A stretch of DNA of 64,000 nucleotides from Rhizobium sp. 16-488-2b (GCF_017741815.1 NZ_JAGHMF010000003.1:558001-622000), one strand, 5' to 3'. Shown: positions 36,270-44,852, numbered from the stretch's first letter. Notes: a model not told the origin generated them from the letters alone. Program-made: numbers and translations.

Positions 36270-37187
36270 TTAGTTGGGCCAGATGGCGTTTGCGGCGGCC
36301 GAAAGGCCGGCAAGCACCGCCGTATCGGCATCGATGGTCGTGACGTTGAGCGAGAGCGCCTTGAAGGCGGTCTCGTAAAGCTTCTGCAGGCGGCCGGAGG
36401 CGACGAGCGCGATCGGCGTGTCGTTCGCGGCATCCGCCAGCGCGCCCGATATCTCCAGGCCGATCAGCGTGCCCGAAATCCGTGCCTGCGCCGCCGAAGC
36501 GGTCATGCCGTGCAGCAGCTGGCCGGAGCGCGCCGTGAACAACAGGTTGGTCGCCATCTGCGGCTGGCGGAAGGCGGTCGAGACCGATGCCTTGAAGGCG
36601 GAGTTGTCGGCCGGCGATTGCTCGGCGCCGGCAACCGCATGCGACAGGATCGTGTGCTTGGTGATCGCGTCGAAGAGTTCGCCGGTCATGAAGGTGGAGA
36701 AGCCGATGACCTCGCCTTCCTGCACATGCACCCATTTGGAATGCGTTCCGGGCATGCAGACGGCCTGCGCGCCCGTACTGTCAGGGCCAAGCGCGCCGAG
36801 AAGCTGGGTTTCTTCGCCGCGGATTACATCGGGCGATGCCCGGTCGCGCTGGGCAAGGCCCGGCAGGATGCGGATGTCGCGGCTCTGGCCGGGTACCGGC
36901 ACGGCGCCGGTCAAGATCGCCGAAAGCGACGTGGGCACGTCGACATAACCGGCCTCGACCCAGCCCTGCTTGGCGCCGGCCATGCCGCAGACGATGGCGG
37001 GGATATCGTCGGGCGCCTCGACCTTGGCGAGATGCTTGGCCAGCACCTCGGCGAAACCGATCTTGGCCGCTGTCGTCATGCCCTCGTCGCTGCGGCTTTC
37101 ATTCAGCACGCTGCCATCGCTGCCGATCAGCCACAGCCGGAAGCTGCTCGTGCCCCAGTCGACCGCGATATATCGGGGTGTTGCCAT
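36270..37187 (-). CDS. dgoK: 2-dehydro-3-deoxygalactonokinase
   Basis: A 305-residue DgoK-type kinase: YIAVDWGTSSFRLWLI (ATP phosphate-binding) at the N-terminus, VCGMAGAKQGW, PGTHSKWVHVQEGEV and FMTGELFDAITKHTIL. It phosphorylates 2-keto-3-deoxygalactonate ahead of DgoA. Its ATG overlaps the TGA of the upstream SDR gene by one base (TGATG), showing tight coupling. The dgoA gene begins 24 bases after its stop. Confidence 0.93.
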   Translation of the reverse strand: MATPRYIAVDWGTSSFRLWLIGSDGSVLNESRSDEGMTTAAKIGFAEVLAKHLAKVEAPDDIPAIVCGMAGAKQGWVEAGYVDVPTSLSAILTGAVPVPGQSRDIRILPGLAQRDRASPDVIRGEETQLLGALGPDSTGAQAVCMPGTHSKWVHVQEGEVIGFSTFMTGELFDAITKHTILSHAVAGAEQSPADNSAFKASVSTAFRQPQMATNLLFTARSGQLLHGMTASAAQARISGTLIGLEISGALADAANDTPIALVASGRLQKLYETAFKALSLNVTTIDADTAVLAGLSAAANAIWPN

Positions 37188-37957
37188 CAGAAAATGCCTC
37201 CATCGACAATAAGGGACTGCGCCGTCACCGCGGAGGCGCCGTCGGATGCTAGAAACAGGCAGGGTCCGACAATGGCGTCGGCCTGCAAAACGCGTTTGAT
37301 GCACTGCCGCTCGATCATGCCGGCGATGCCTTCTTCGGTCAGCCACAGCTTCATCTGCCGCTCGGTGACGATCATGCCCGGCAGGATGCAGTTGACACGG
37401 ATGTTGTCGGGGCCGAGCTTGCCGGCCAGGCTCTTCGTCAGCCCGATGATCGCCGCCTTCGCCGTCGTGTAGGCCGGGAAGTCGGGCATGTTGAGCATGA
37501 AGGCGATCGACGACATGTTGATGATCGCCCCGCCGCCGGCCTCGCGCATCGATGGCGCCACAGCCTGCGCCGCGAAGAACACGTGCCGCAGGTTGGTCGC
37601 CTGATTGTTGTCCCAGTATTCGGGCGTCACCTCATCGAAATCATGCCGGTCGTCGCGCGCGGCATTGTTGACGAGCACGCCGATCGGGCCGGAATGGGCA
37701 ACGATCGCCTCGATGGTCGCACGGATCGCCGCGACATCGCGCAGGTCGGCATGGTGGAAGCGCACCGGGTGCAGGCTGTCGCGCGACAGGCGGTCGACCA
37801 GAGCGTGGCTTTCTTCCTCGGCGATGTCGATGAACGAGACCTTGGCGCCCTGGCGCGCGAACCCCTCGACGATGGCAGCACCTATGCCGGAGCCGCCGCC
37901 CGTCACCACCACGCTTCGATCCCTGAATTCGGGATATTGCGCTTCAAGCTCCGCCAT
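37187..37957 (-). CDS. SDR-family dehydrogenase, probable D-galactose 1-dehydrogenase
   Basis: A 256-residue classical short-chain dehydrogenase: VVVTGGGSGIGAAIVEGFA (NAD(P) binding), LVNNAARDD, catalytic INMSSIAFML and YTTAKAAIIG (Ser, Tyr-x3-Lys). The operon (dgoK, dgoA, lactonase) suggests it oxidises galactose to galactono-lactone, like GalD of S. meliloti; this is inferred from context. GGGAGGGTA precedes the ATG at 37957; a GTG lies three bases earlier. First gene of the operon. Confidence 0.8.
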   Translation of the reverse strand: MAELEAQYPEFRDRSVVVTGGGSGIGAAIVEGFARQGAKVSFIDIAEEESHALVDRLSRDSLHPVRFHHADLRDVAAIRATIEAIVAHSGPIGVLVNNAARDDRHDFDEVTPEYWDNNQATNLRHVFFAAQAVAPSMREAGGGAIINMSSIAFMLNMPDFPAYTTAKAAIIGLTKSLAGKLGPDNIRVNCILPGMIVTERQMKLWLTEEGIAGMIERQCIKRVLQADAIVGPCLFLASDGASAVTAQSLIVDGGIF

Positions 37958-37974
37958 CACTACCCTCCCGATGG

Positions 37975-38009
37975 TTCCATTATTCAGAACTCAATTTGAC
38001 TATATGGAA
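37975..38009. promoter_or_regulatory. Inverted repeat between SDR and iclR-type gene
   Basis: TTCCAT (37975-37980) and ATGGAA (38004-38009) form a spaced inverted repeat within an AT-rich region between the divergent catabolic operon and its regulator. This is the expected place for an IclR-type operator and overlapping promoters. Binding is not shown by the sequence itself. Confidence 0.4.
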
Positions 38010-38053
38010 TTATCGGATTAGCCTTGGGTCTCTGTCAAGGCATGAGGGCCAGC

Positions 38054-38866
38054 ATGGGCGCGACTGATGGCGACATCATGGATAAAAATGAGTCTGCGGA
38101 CAAACGCGAAACAGGCACGCTCGGCAAGCTGATGGTGCTGCTCGATATCGTCACGCACGCCGACAGCCCAATGCGTTTCACCGACATTCTTGCGGTCGCC
38201 GGCCAGCCCCGCGGCACGCTGCATCGTCAGCTTGGCCATCTCACCGAGGAAGGCCTGCTGGAAGTGCTGGCGGACGGGCGCTACGCACCCGGCCTCCGCC
38301 TCCTCGATCTCGCCTCGCGCAGCTGGGCGCGCAACGAATTCCGTCTGATCGCCGAGCCGCATCTCAACGCCCTGCAGCAGCTGACCGGCGAGACCGTGCA
38401 TCTCGGGGTCCTGCGCGGCGCCTCCGTCATCTATCTCGACAAGGTCGAGGGCAGCCAGCCGGTCAGGATGTATTCGCAGATCGGCAATGCCTCGCCCATC
38501 TATTGCACCGGCGTCGGCAAGGCGGCGCTCTCGGCGCTGCCGGATGATCGGCTGGACGCGATCATATCAAGCGTCTCGTTCCAGCGCTTCACGGATAATA
38601 CGCTGACGCCGGAGACGCTCCGCGGCGAGATCGCCGACATCCGTCGCTCTGGCAATGCCTTCGACCGCGAGGAACACGAGGTCGGCATCCGCTGCGTGGC
38701 CGCCCCCGTCTATTCCGAGGACCTGTCTTTCGTCGGCGGCGTTTCCGTCACCGGACCGGCTTATCGGCTGACATTTGAGCGCTTGGAGGAGTGGGCGTTG
38801 CCCGTCCGCCGAACCGCCGAGAGCATCATGAGCGGCATGCGGATCGGGCTTGGCCCCCGCCGCTGA
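38054..38866 (+). CDS. IclR-family transcriptional regulator of the galactose/galactonate cluster
   Basis: A 270-residue IclR-type protein. An N-terminal winged helix (GTLGKLMVLLDIVTHADSPMRFTDILAVAGQPRGTLHRQLGHLTEEGLL) is followed by the effector domain (LTGETVHLGVLRGASVIYLDKVEGSQPVRM, PIYCTGVGKAALSALP, REEHEVGIRCVAAPVY). The ATG at 38054 is chosen because AGGG lies a few bases before it; ATGs at 38042 and 38078 are alternatives. It is divergent from SDR-dgoK-dgoA-lactonase, which it probably represses in response to a pathway intermediate. Confidence 0.87.
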   Translation: MGATDGDIMDKNESADKRETGTLGKLMVLLDIVTHADSPMRFTDILAVAGQPRGTLHRQLGHLTEEGLLEVLADGRYAPGLRLLDLASRSWARNEFRLIAEPHLNALQQLTGETVHLGVLRGASVIYLDKVEGSQPVRMYSQIGNASPIYCTGVGKAALSALPDDRLDAIISSVSFQRFTDNTLTPETLRGEIADIRRSGNAFDREEHEVGIRCVAAPVYSEDLSFVGGVSVTGPAYRLTFERLEEWALPVRRTAESIMSGMRIGLGPRR

Positions 38867-38876
38867 TACACGGCAA

Positions 38877-38981
38877 ATTTGACAATCGTCAAATCCAGAG
38901 GCGTTTCGTCACCTTTCGTACAGAAATATGCTCATTTTCAGTGCTTGGGCATATTGTGATTTTGTGAAGAATCGTCACAAT
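38877..38981. promoter_or_regulatory. Palindromes between iclR and luxR-type genes
   Basis: A perfect 18-bp palindrome ATTTGAC-AATC-GTCAAAT lies at 38877-38894, ten bases after the iclR stop. A second, spaced inverted repeat ATTGTGA-N15-TCACAAT lies at 38953-38981. Neither has a T-run. They may be operators for the LuxR-type gene at 39107; CCCCA-GTCT-TGGGG at 38996-39009 adds a small hairpin nearby. Confidence 0.4.
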
Positions 38982-39106
38982 TGGCAGTTGTCAATCCCCA
39001 GTCTTGGGGTGTAGTGCCGTAGGCTATATTGACGGCGATGCCGCCGTCGGCATGCGATTTGAGCAGGCCACTTACGACGTTCCTGATTTTTTGAGCTGAT
39101 GACACC

Positions 39107-39838
39107 ATGAACCCTTTGCCGCACCAGACTTCCGTGAACGTATACGTAAATGAGGTATCGGGATTAAACACCCAGTTCGATATCTTTCGTTTCATGAAAA
39201 GGCTGACGGAAGCCTACCGGGTTCGCGCCTTCATGGTGCTCAATCTGCCTTCGGCCACGGCGCGCGACCTGCAGAGCAACACCGTCATCACCAACTGGCC
39301 GGCCGAACTGCTCTCGGCCTATGATCATGAGGCGCTGCTGACCAACAGTCCTGTCATGGGCAAGCTGCGCTCGTCGACCGTGCCTTTCTTCAACGACCTG
39401 TCGAAGGCGAAGCTGGATCGATCGGACGGCAAGTCGGGCATCGTCACGGCTCTATTCGAGCGCTTCCGGATGATGCGCTGCGCGTATTTCCCGACGCACG
39501 ATCCCTCGGGCGCCCGCGGCGCAGTCTCCTTCTCCGGCGATCGCGAGCCCTTCGCGCCGGAGGAGATGCTGGAGCTTCATTATATCTCGACGCATGTCTT
39601 CGACAGGCTGGCCGAGATTCGCGCGCTCGACAACAGGGTGGTCGATGCCCTGACAGACCGCGAGATCGATTGCCTCAACTGGACCGCCGCCGGCAAGACC
39701 AGCGTCGAGATCGCCGATATTCTTGGCCTGTCCGAACACACGGTCAATCACTACCTCAACCGTGCCACGAAGAAGCTCGACACCGTCAATCGCACCCAGG
39801 CGGTTGCCAAGGCATTGCGCATCGGCTTGATCAAGTAG
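39107..39838 (+). CDS. LuxR-type solo regulator with divergent autoinducer domain
   Basis: A 243-residue protein. Residues about 20-165 resemble an autoinducer-binding domain (FMKRLTEAYRVRAFMVLNLP, TNWPAELLSAYDHEALLTNSPV). The C-terminal LuxR HTH is clear (LTDREIDCLNWTAAGKTSVEIADILGLSEHTVNHYLNRATKKL). Trp and Tyr at TraR-like positions are kept, but the Asp of the acyl-homoserine-lactone DP motif appears replaced (NSP) and the following Trp region reads VPFF. No luxI gene is nearby. It may bind a different ligand or none. Confidence 0.8.
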   Translation: MNPLPHQTSVNVYVNEVSGLNTQFDIFRFMKRLTEAYRVRAFMVLNLPSATARDLQSNTVITNWPAELLSAYDHEALLTNSPVMGKLRSSTVPFFNDLSKAKLDRSDGKSGIVTALFERFRMMRCAYFPTHDPSGARGAVSFSGDREPFAPEEMLELHYISTHVFDRLAEIRALDNRVVDALTDREIDCLNWTAAGKTSVEIADILGLSEHTVNHYLNRATKKLDTVNRTQAVAKALRIGLIK

Positions 39839-39851
39839 CTGCCCAAATAGT

Positions 39852-39868
39852 GTGCGCTATTGTCGCAC
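39852..39868. promoter_or_regulatory. Inverted repeat, possible enhancer-binding site
   Basis: GTGCG-CTATTGT-CGCAC is perfect. It is centred about 90 bases upstream of the -24 element at 39950, a normal position for a sigma-54 enhancer-binding protein. A second inverted repeat, CGCCG-GGGCAT-CGGCG, lies at 39883-39898. The protein that would bind is unknown; neither matches the standard NtrC or NifA consensus well. Confidence 0.35.
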
Positions 39869-39947
39869 CAGCCCAAAAAATGCGCCGGGGCATCGGCGAA
39901 TGCTGGCTCTTTCGCTGAGGTTTCCGCCGAATTCGCCCTATTTCGAG

Positions 39948-39965
39948 TTGGCACGCTTCCTGCTT
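39948..39965 (+). promoter_or_regulatory. Sigma-54 (RpoN) promoter
   Basis: TTGGCACGCTTCCTGCTT matches the consensus TGGCACG-N4-TTGC(A/T) in all but one position (CTGC for TTGC). The invariant GG (39950-39951) and GC (39962-39963) have the exact 10-bp spacing. Transcription would start near 39975 and run rightwards into a non-coding region. Confidence 0.6.
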
Positions 39966-39974
39966 CCTAATTGT

Positions 39975-40087
39975 CAGCGGTCCAGAGGGGACTTGGCAAC
40001 GACGCCATAGTAAAGGCGCGACCTTCACCCGCCGCTCGATCCCGGCAGCCCTGTGCGCTGGACATCGAGCGGCGGGTTGTTGTTTTT
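39975..40087 (+). ncRNA. Candidate sigma-54-dependent small RNA
   Basis: The interval from the predicted start of the sigma-54 promoter to the T-run after a strong hairpin is about 113 bases. No credible reading frame lies in it. Its first half is predicted to be mostly unpaired (purine-rich AGAGGGGAC, then AACGACGCC), and its second half is the terminator hairpin. The mrp gene starts 265 bases further on and lies beyond the terminator. Start, end and function are inferred. Confidence 0.45.
40028..40087 (+). terminator. Intrinsic terminator
   Basis: CCCGCCGCTCGAT (40028-40040) and ATCGAGCGGCGGG (40064-40076) form a perfect 13-bp stem. The 23-base loop can pair further (CAGC-N7-GCTG). TTGTTGTTTTT follows. 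It could end the proposed small RNA or, less directly, the LuxR-type gene. Confidence 0.8.
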
Positions 40088-40352
40088 GGGATACGCCTCC
40101 CGGCCTATAAGCGCGAGCTGATGCATTTTTCCCTTAATTCTGACTGGTCTTTCAGATCTGACGCCCTAGAAACCCCTTATCCACTTGGGTGACCGTTGTG
40201 CTATCAGGGCGAAAGCCCGGCGGACTTGATGGCTCAGCGGTCTCCTTTGGAGATTCCCCCCTTCTTCCCAGGTTTTTGCCTAGCACCGATTTTGTTTGGC
40301 GATCACTTCGCGCTCCTCTATCTACAGAGCCAGATAAGGGTGTGAGGACGAT
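40088..40352. other. Leader region of mrp, possibly structured
   Basis: No gene is seen. CGCCCT (40162-40167) and AGGGCG (40206-40211) can close a stem that encloses a smaller ACCCC/GGGT pairing, followed by AAGCCCGGCGG and GGCTCAGCGG. No known riboswitch class was recognised. GTGAGGAC just before 40353 is the mrp ribosome binding site. Confidence 0.35.
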
Positions 40353-41519
40353 ATGACTGAAGTCACCAAGGAACAGGTGCTGGAAACGCTGGCAACGGTG
40401 CGCGGCCCCGATCTCGAACATAATATTGTCGAGCTCGGCATGGTCTCCGATGTGTTCATCTCGGATGGCAAGGTCTACTTCTCGATTACCGTCCCCGCCG
40501 AGCGCGCCAAGGAGCTGGAGCCGCTGCGGCTCGCCGCCGAGCGCGTCATCAAGGAAATGCCCGGCGTCAAGGGCGCGCTGGTCGCGCTGACCGCCGACAA
40601 GAAGGGCGCGCCATCGGGCGCTGCCACCGCCCGCACGCCACCCCAGGCTGGTCACGGCCATGCCGGCCATGGGCATGAAGGCCACGCACACGCGCAGCCG
40701 CAGCAGCGTGCCGGCAAGATCGGCGTGCCCGGGATCGGTGCCATCGTCGCCGTCGCCTCCGGCAAGGGCGGCGTCGGCAAGTCCACCACATCGGTCAACC
40801 TTGCGCTCGGCCTGCAGGCAAACGGCCTGCGCGTCGGCATTCTCGACGCCGATATTTACGGCCCGTCCATGCCGCGCCTCCTGCAGATCTCCGGCCGCCC
40901 GACGCAGACCGATGGCCGTATTATCAATCCCATGGAGAATTACGGTCTCAAGGTCATGTCGATGGGCTTCCTCGTCGATGAGGAAACCGCGATGATCTGG
41001 CGCGGCCCGATGGTGCAGTCGGCGCTGATGCAGATGCTGCGCGAAGTCGCCTGGGGCGAGCTCGACGTTCTCGTCGTCGACATGCCGCCCGGCACCGGCG
41101 ACGCGCAGCTCACCATGGCCCAGCAGGTGCCGCTCGCCGGCGCCGTCATCGTCTCGACACCTCAGGACCTGGCACTCATCGATGCCCGCAAGGGGCTGAA
41201 CATGTTCAAGAAGGTGGAAGTGCCGGTTCTCGGCATCGTCGAGAATATGAGCTACTTCATCGCCCCCGATACCGGCGCGCGCTACGACATTTTCGGCCAT
41301 GGCGGCGCCCGCGCCGAAGCCGACCGCATCGGCGTGCCCTTCCTCGGCGAAGTGCCGCTGACGATCAACATCCGCGAAGCCTCCGACGCCGGCACCCCGC
41401 TGGTCGCCAGCGAGCCGAACGGCATTGTCGCCGGCATCTATCGCGACATCGCCGCCAAGGTCTGGGCGCAGCTCGAGCAGAAGCCGCAGCGTGCCGCTCC
41501 CGCGATCGTATTCGAGTAA
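40353..41519 (+). CDS. mrp: Mrp/ApbC-type P-loop ATPase, iron-sulfur carrier family
   Basis: A 388-residue protein. An N-terminal MIP18/DUF59-like domain (residues 5-80) is followed by a His-rich linker (HGHAGHGHEGHAHA at 101-114) and the deviant Walker A ASGKGGVGKSTTSVNLA near residue 137. DADIYGPSMPR and VDMPPGTGDAQLT follow. Mrp/ApbC proteins transfer Fe-S clusters. The CxxC pair that usually binds the bridging cluster is not present; the corresponding loop reads MSYFIAPDTGARYDIFG. GTGAGGAC precedes the ATG. Confidence 0.92.
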   Translation: MTEVTKEQVLETLATVRGPDLEHNIVELGMVSDVFISDGKVYFSITVPAERAKELEPLRLAAERVIKEMPGVKGALVALTADKKGAPSGAATARTPPQAGHGHAGHGHEGHAHAQPQQRAGKIGVPGIGAIVAVASGKGGVGKSTTSVNLALGLQANGLRVGILDADIYGPSMPRLLQISGRPTQTDGRIINPMENYGLKVMSMGFLVDEETAMIWRGPMVQSALMQMLREVAWGELDVLVVDMPPGTGDAQLTMAQQVPLAGAVIVSTPQDLALIDARKGLNMFKKVEVPVLGIVENMSYFIAPDTGARYDIFGHGGARAEADRIGVPFLGEVPLTINIREASDAGTPLVASEPNGIVAGIYRDIAAKVWAQLEQKPQRAAPAIVFE

Positions 41520-41936
41520 AGTGTGCCGTTTCAGGGCGTGCGGCTAGACTCCCAATTGCGGGCAAAATGTGATCAAACAACGCAGTTCACGTAAGATGTC
41601 TTGATTCTTGCGTGGGTTTCCGTCATATGGCGCGCCGTCGCCATGAGGGCGGCGTGTGCGAATGCTCGATGATAGCCAGCCCTGCAGCGGCGAATGCCAG
41701 CTGCATGTTCGGAGTTCTCTTGTCGATCGAAGGATTGGTGACTGCGATGCGGTTGAGCATAGTGCATACCCGAGCTTCGGCCGGCTATGACGGGATATTG
41801 ATGAACATTCTTCAGCCGCTTTCGTTAATCTCGAAGACTTGCAGCTTGAGCGCCGCTTTTTCTGGCGCTTCGCGGAAGGTTTTTTGATGCGAACGGCAAT
41901 GGCCCTTACAGCCCTGGATCACGGGAGACGCGCCCG
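41520..41936. other. Intergenic region upstream of corA
   Basis: About 417 bases. A frame of 91 codons at 41612-41887 is open but lacks a ribosome binding site and any family resemblance. A small hairpin AGCGCC / GGCGCT (41849-41869) precedes GGTTTTTTG and could act as an attenuator in the corA leader. Otherwise nothing is recognised. Confidence 0.4.
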
Positions 41937-42914
41937 GTGATCACTGCCTATTGCTCCAATTGCCAATCGGTCGAGCTCGGTGATCTCACCAAGGTCGAGA
42001 CCATGCGCGACGATATCGTCTGGATCGACATGATCGAGCCGACGCGCGAGGAAGAGGCCTATGTCGAGAAGGCGCTCGGCATCGAAGTGCCGACCCGCGA
42101 GGACCTGAAGGACATCGAGCCCTCAGCCCGTCTCTATACCGAAGGCGACGCGGTATTCATGACCGCCTCCCTGGTCTGGAAGGCCGAGACCGATGCCCCC
42201 GTCCTGACCGATGTCGCCTTCATCCTTGCCGGCAAGCGCCTGATCACCATCCGCTACGCCCAGCCCAAGTCCTTCGCGCTCTTCATCGCAGCCCTTCATC
42301 GCATTCCAGCCCACTGGCGCAACGGCGCCTCGCTGCTGGCCAAGCTGTTTGAGACCATCATCGATCGCACGGCGGAAATTCTCGAAATCTCGGTCGCCCG
42401 CATCGATATCCTCTCGACCCACGTCTTCGGCGATCGCGCCAAGAAGGTCCGCAAGCCCTCGAACTATCTCGAGGAGAAACTGCGCGATATCGCCGCCCAT
42501 CAGCGCCTCGTCAGCAAGGTGCGTGACAGCCTGGCCTCCATGTCGCGGCTGATGACTTTCTTCTACAACGTTCCGGCCGTGCAGCAGGACCGGGCGACGA
42601 AGGAACTCTGCCGCACCGTCTCGCGCGATATCCAGTCGCTGAACGAGCACTCGTCCTATATCGCCGGCAACATCACCTTCCTTCTCGATGCATCGCTGGG
42701 TCTGATCAATATCGAACAGAACTCGATCATCAAGATTTTCTCGATCGCATCGGTGGTCTTCTTGCCGCCGACGCTGGTCGCCTCCATCTATGGTATGAAT
42801 TTTGAATTCATGCCGGAACTGCATTTCGCCCAGGGCTATCCCTATTCGCTCGGGCTGATGCTGGTTTCCGCCGTTATTCCCTTCTTCTTCTTCCGTTGGA
42901 AAGGCTGGCTCTGA
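41937..42914 (+). CDS. corA: CorA-family magnesium transporter
   Basis: A 325-residue protein with a large cytoplasmic N-terminal part and two C-terminal membrane helices. The signature YGMNFEFMPEL between the helices is the GMN selectivity loop, and the protein ends in the basic FFRWKGWL. It mediates Mg2+ (possibly Co2+ or Ni2+) uptake. The start is GTG at 41937 with GGGAGA upstream. kup starts 18 bases after its stop, so these two cation transporters may share a transcript. Confidence 0.9.
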   Translation: MITAYCSNCQSVELGDLTKVETMRDDIVWIDMIEPTREEEAYVEKALGIEVPTREDLKDIEPSARLYTEGDAVFMTASLVWKAETDAPVLTDVAFILAGKRLITIRYAQPKSFALFIAALHRIPAHWRNGASLLAKLFETIIDRTAEILEISVARIDILSTHVFGDRAKKVRKPSNYLEEKLRDIAAHQRLVSKVRDSLASMSRLMTFFYNVPAVQQDRATKELCRTVSRDIQSLNEHSSYIAGNITFLLDASLGLINIEQNSIIKIFSIASVVFLPPTLVASIYGMNFEFMPELHFAQGYPYSLGLMLVSAVIPFFFFRWKGWL

Positions 42915-42932
42915 AGAGCCTGTTTTTGTTTC

Positions 42933-44831
42933 ATGTCCGCAGACAGCCATTCACACGACCAGAATATGAGCCCGCGCAAGCTCTTCTATCTTGCGCTGGG
43001 TTCTGTCGGCGTCGTCTACGGTGACATCGGTACCAGCCCGCTCTACGCGTTCCGCGAAGCGCTGAAGCCCGTCGCCGCCGATGGTCTCACCCGTTTCGAG
43101 GTCATCAGTGTCGTCTCGCTGATGATCTGGGCGCTGACCATCATCGTCACGATCAAATACGTCCTGCTTCTCTTGCGCGCCGACAACGAAGGCGAGGGCG
43201 GCACGCTGTCGCTGCTGGCGCTTCTGTTGAAGACCGCCAATGGCCACACCGCGCTTCTGATGATGCTCGGCCTCGTCGGCGCCGCACTCTTTTTGGGCGA
43301 TGCGATGATTACGCCGGCGCTGTCGGTTCTCTCGGCCGTCGAAGGTCTGAAGCTCGTCGCGCCGCAGCTGAGCAGCTATATCGTGCCGATCTCGGTCGCC
43401 ATCCTTGCCGTGCTCTTTGCCGTGCAATCGCGCGGCACGGGAACGATGGCGCGCTATTTCGGGCCGATCACCGCGCTCTGGTTCATCGTGCTCGCCGTCG
43501 TCGGCATCTCGCATATCTCAGACGATTTCGGCATCCTCGCCGCCTTCAATCCCTATTATGCCGTGAGCTTCCTCATGCATGAGGGCTTCTTCGGTGTGAT
43601 CGTGCTCGGCGCCGTGTTCCTGACGCTGACCGGCGCCGAAGCGCTTTATGCCGACCTCGGCCATTTCGGCCGCCGCCCGATCCAGTGGGCGTGGTTCGTG
43701 CTGGTCTTCCCGGCGCTGACGCTCAACTATCTCGGCCAGGGCGCACTGGTGCTCGGCAACCCGCATGCCATGTCGGACCCCTTCTACCTGATGTTCCCAA
43801 AGTGGGCGCTGCTGCCGGCCGTTATCCTCGCCACCGCCGCCACCATCATCGCCAGCCAGGCGGTCATCACCGGCGCGTTTTCGCTGATCCGCCAGGCGAT
43901 CAACCTCGGCTTCCTGCCGCGCATGGAAATCCTCTTCACCTCGGAAACCAATACCGGGCAGATCTTCGTGCCGTCGGTCAATCTGTTGCTGTTCCTTGGC
44001 GTGATCTTCCTGGTCATCTCCTTCGGCTCGTCGGATTCGCTGTCGACGGCCTATGGTATCTCCGTCACCGGCGCCATGGTCGTGACGTCGATCATGGCCT
44101 TCGAGTTCGTCCGCGTCCGCTGGAACTGGTCGGTGCTGACGGCAACCGCCGTGCTGGCCCCGCTCTTCGTGCTGGAAATGATCTTCCTCGGCGCCAACCT
44201 CATCAAGATCCACGATGGCGGCTACATCCCTGTCTTGATCGCCACCGCCTTCGTCGTCGTCATGTGGACATGGCGCCGCGGCTCGGCGCTTTTGATGGAA
44301 AAGACCCGGCACACGGATATTCCGCTGGCCTCGTTCATCTCCTCGATCGAGCGCAAGAGCGACCACTCGCCCGCCCATGTGCCCGGTACCGCGATCTTCC
44401 TCACAAGCGATCCGGAATCCGCACCCGCGGCACTGCTTCACAATCTGAAGCACAACCACGTCCTGCACGACAAGAACGTGATCCTGACGATCCGCACGGT
44501 CAACAAGCCGCGCGTGCCGAGCGCCGATCGTTACAAGGTCGAGCAGATCTCCGAGCGCTTCTCGCGCGTCGAGCTTCTGTTCGGCTTCATGGAATCGCAG
44601 AACGTCTCGCAGGCGCTGGCGACCTTGCGCAAGACCGGGCTGAAGTTCGACATCATGTCGACCTCCTTCTATCTCGGCCGCCGCAAGCTGGTGCCGGATG
44701 CGAAGTCGGGTATGCCCTATTGGCAGGACCGCCTCTACATCGCGCTCGCCAACGCCGCCGCCAACCCGTCGGACTATTTCCGCCTGCCGGCCAACCGCGT
44801 GGTCGAGCTCGGCTCGCACGTCATCATCTGA
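42933..44831 (+). CDS. kup: Low-affinity potassium transporter Kup
   Basis: A 632-residue KUP/HAK/KT-family K+:H+ symporter. About 12 membrane helices are followed by a cytoplasmic C-terminus. Motifs: [24 protein letters not shown] near residue 20, [32 protein letters not shown], and [16 protein letters not shown]. The ribosome binding site is weak (GAAGAG at a distance), which suggests dependence on upstream corA translation. A strong terminator follows. Confidence 0.94.
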   Translation: MSADSHSHDQNMSPRKLFYLALGSVGVVYGDIGTSPLYAFREALKPVAADGLTRFEVISVVSLMIWALTIIVTIKYVLLLLRADNEGEGGTLSLLALLLKTANGHTALLMMLGLVGAALFLGDAMITPALSVLSAVEGLKLVAPQLSSYIVPISVAILAVLFAVQSRGTGTMARYFGPITALWFIVLAVVGISHISDDFGILAAFNPYYAVSFLMHEGFFGVIVLGAVFLTLTGAEALYADLGHFGRRPIQWAWFVLVFPALTLNYLGQGALVLGNPHAMSDPFYLMFPKWALLPAVILATAATIIASQAVITGAFSLIRQAINLGFLPRMEILFTSETNTGQIFVPSVNLLLFLGVIFLVISFGSSDSLSTAYGISVTGAMVVTSIMAFEFVRVRWNWSVLTATAVLAPLFVLEMIFLGANLIKIHDGGYIPVLIATAFVVVMWTWRRGSALLMEKTRHTDIPLASFISSIERKSDHSPAHVPGTAIFLTSDPESAPAALLHNLKHNHVLHDKNVILTIRTVNKPRVPSADRYKVEQISERFSRVELLFGFMESQNVSQALATLRKTGLKFDIMSTSFYLGRRKLVPDAKSGMPYWQDRLYIALANAAANPSDYFRLPANRVVELGSHVII

Positions 44832-44852
44832 CGGTGCCCGCCCATCCCCTCG

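Noticed and set aside
40088-40352. Riboswitch upstream of mrp
   Set aside because: A foldable leader is present, but no conserved sequence of a known riboswitch class was recognised.
41612-41887. 91-codon open frame upstream of corA
   Set aside because: No ribosome binding site, no family-like sequence, and the corA start is separate; treated as leader sequence.
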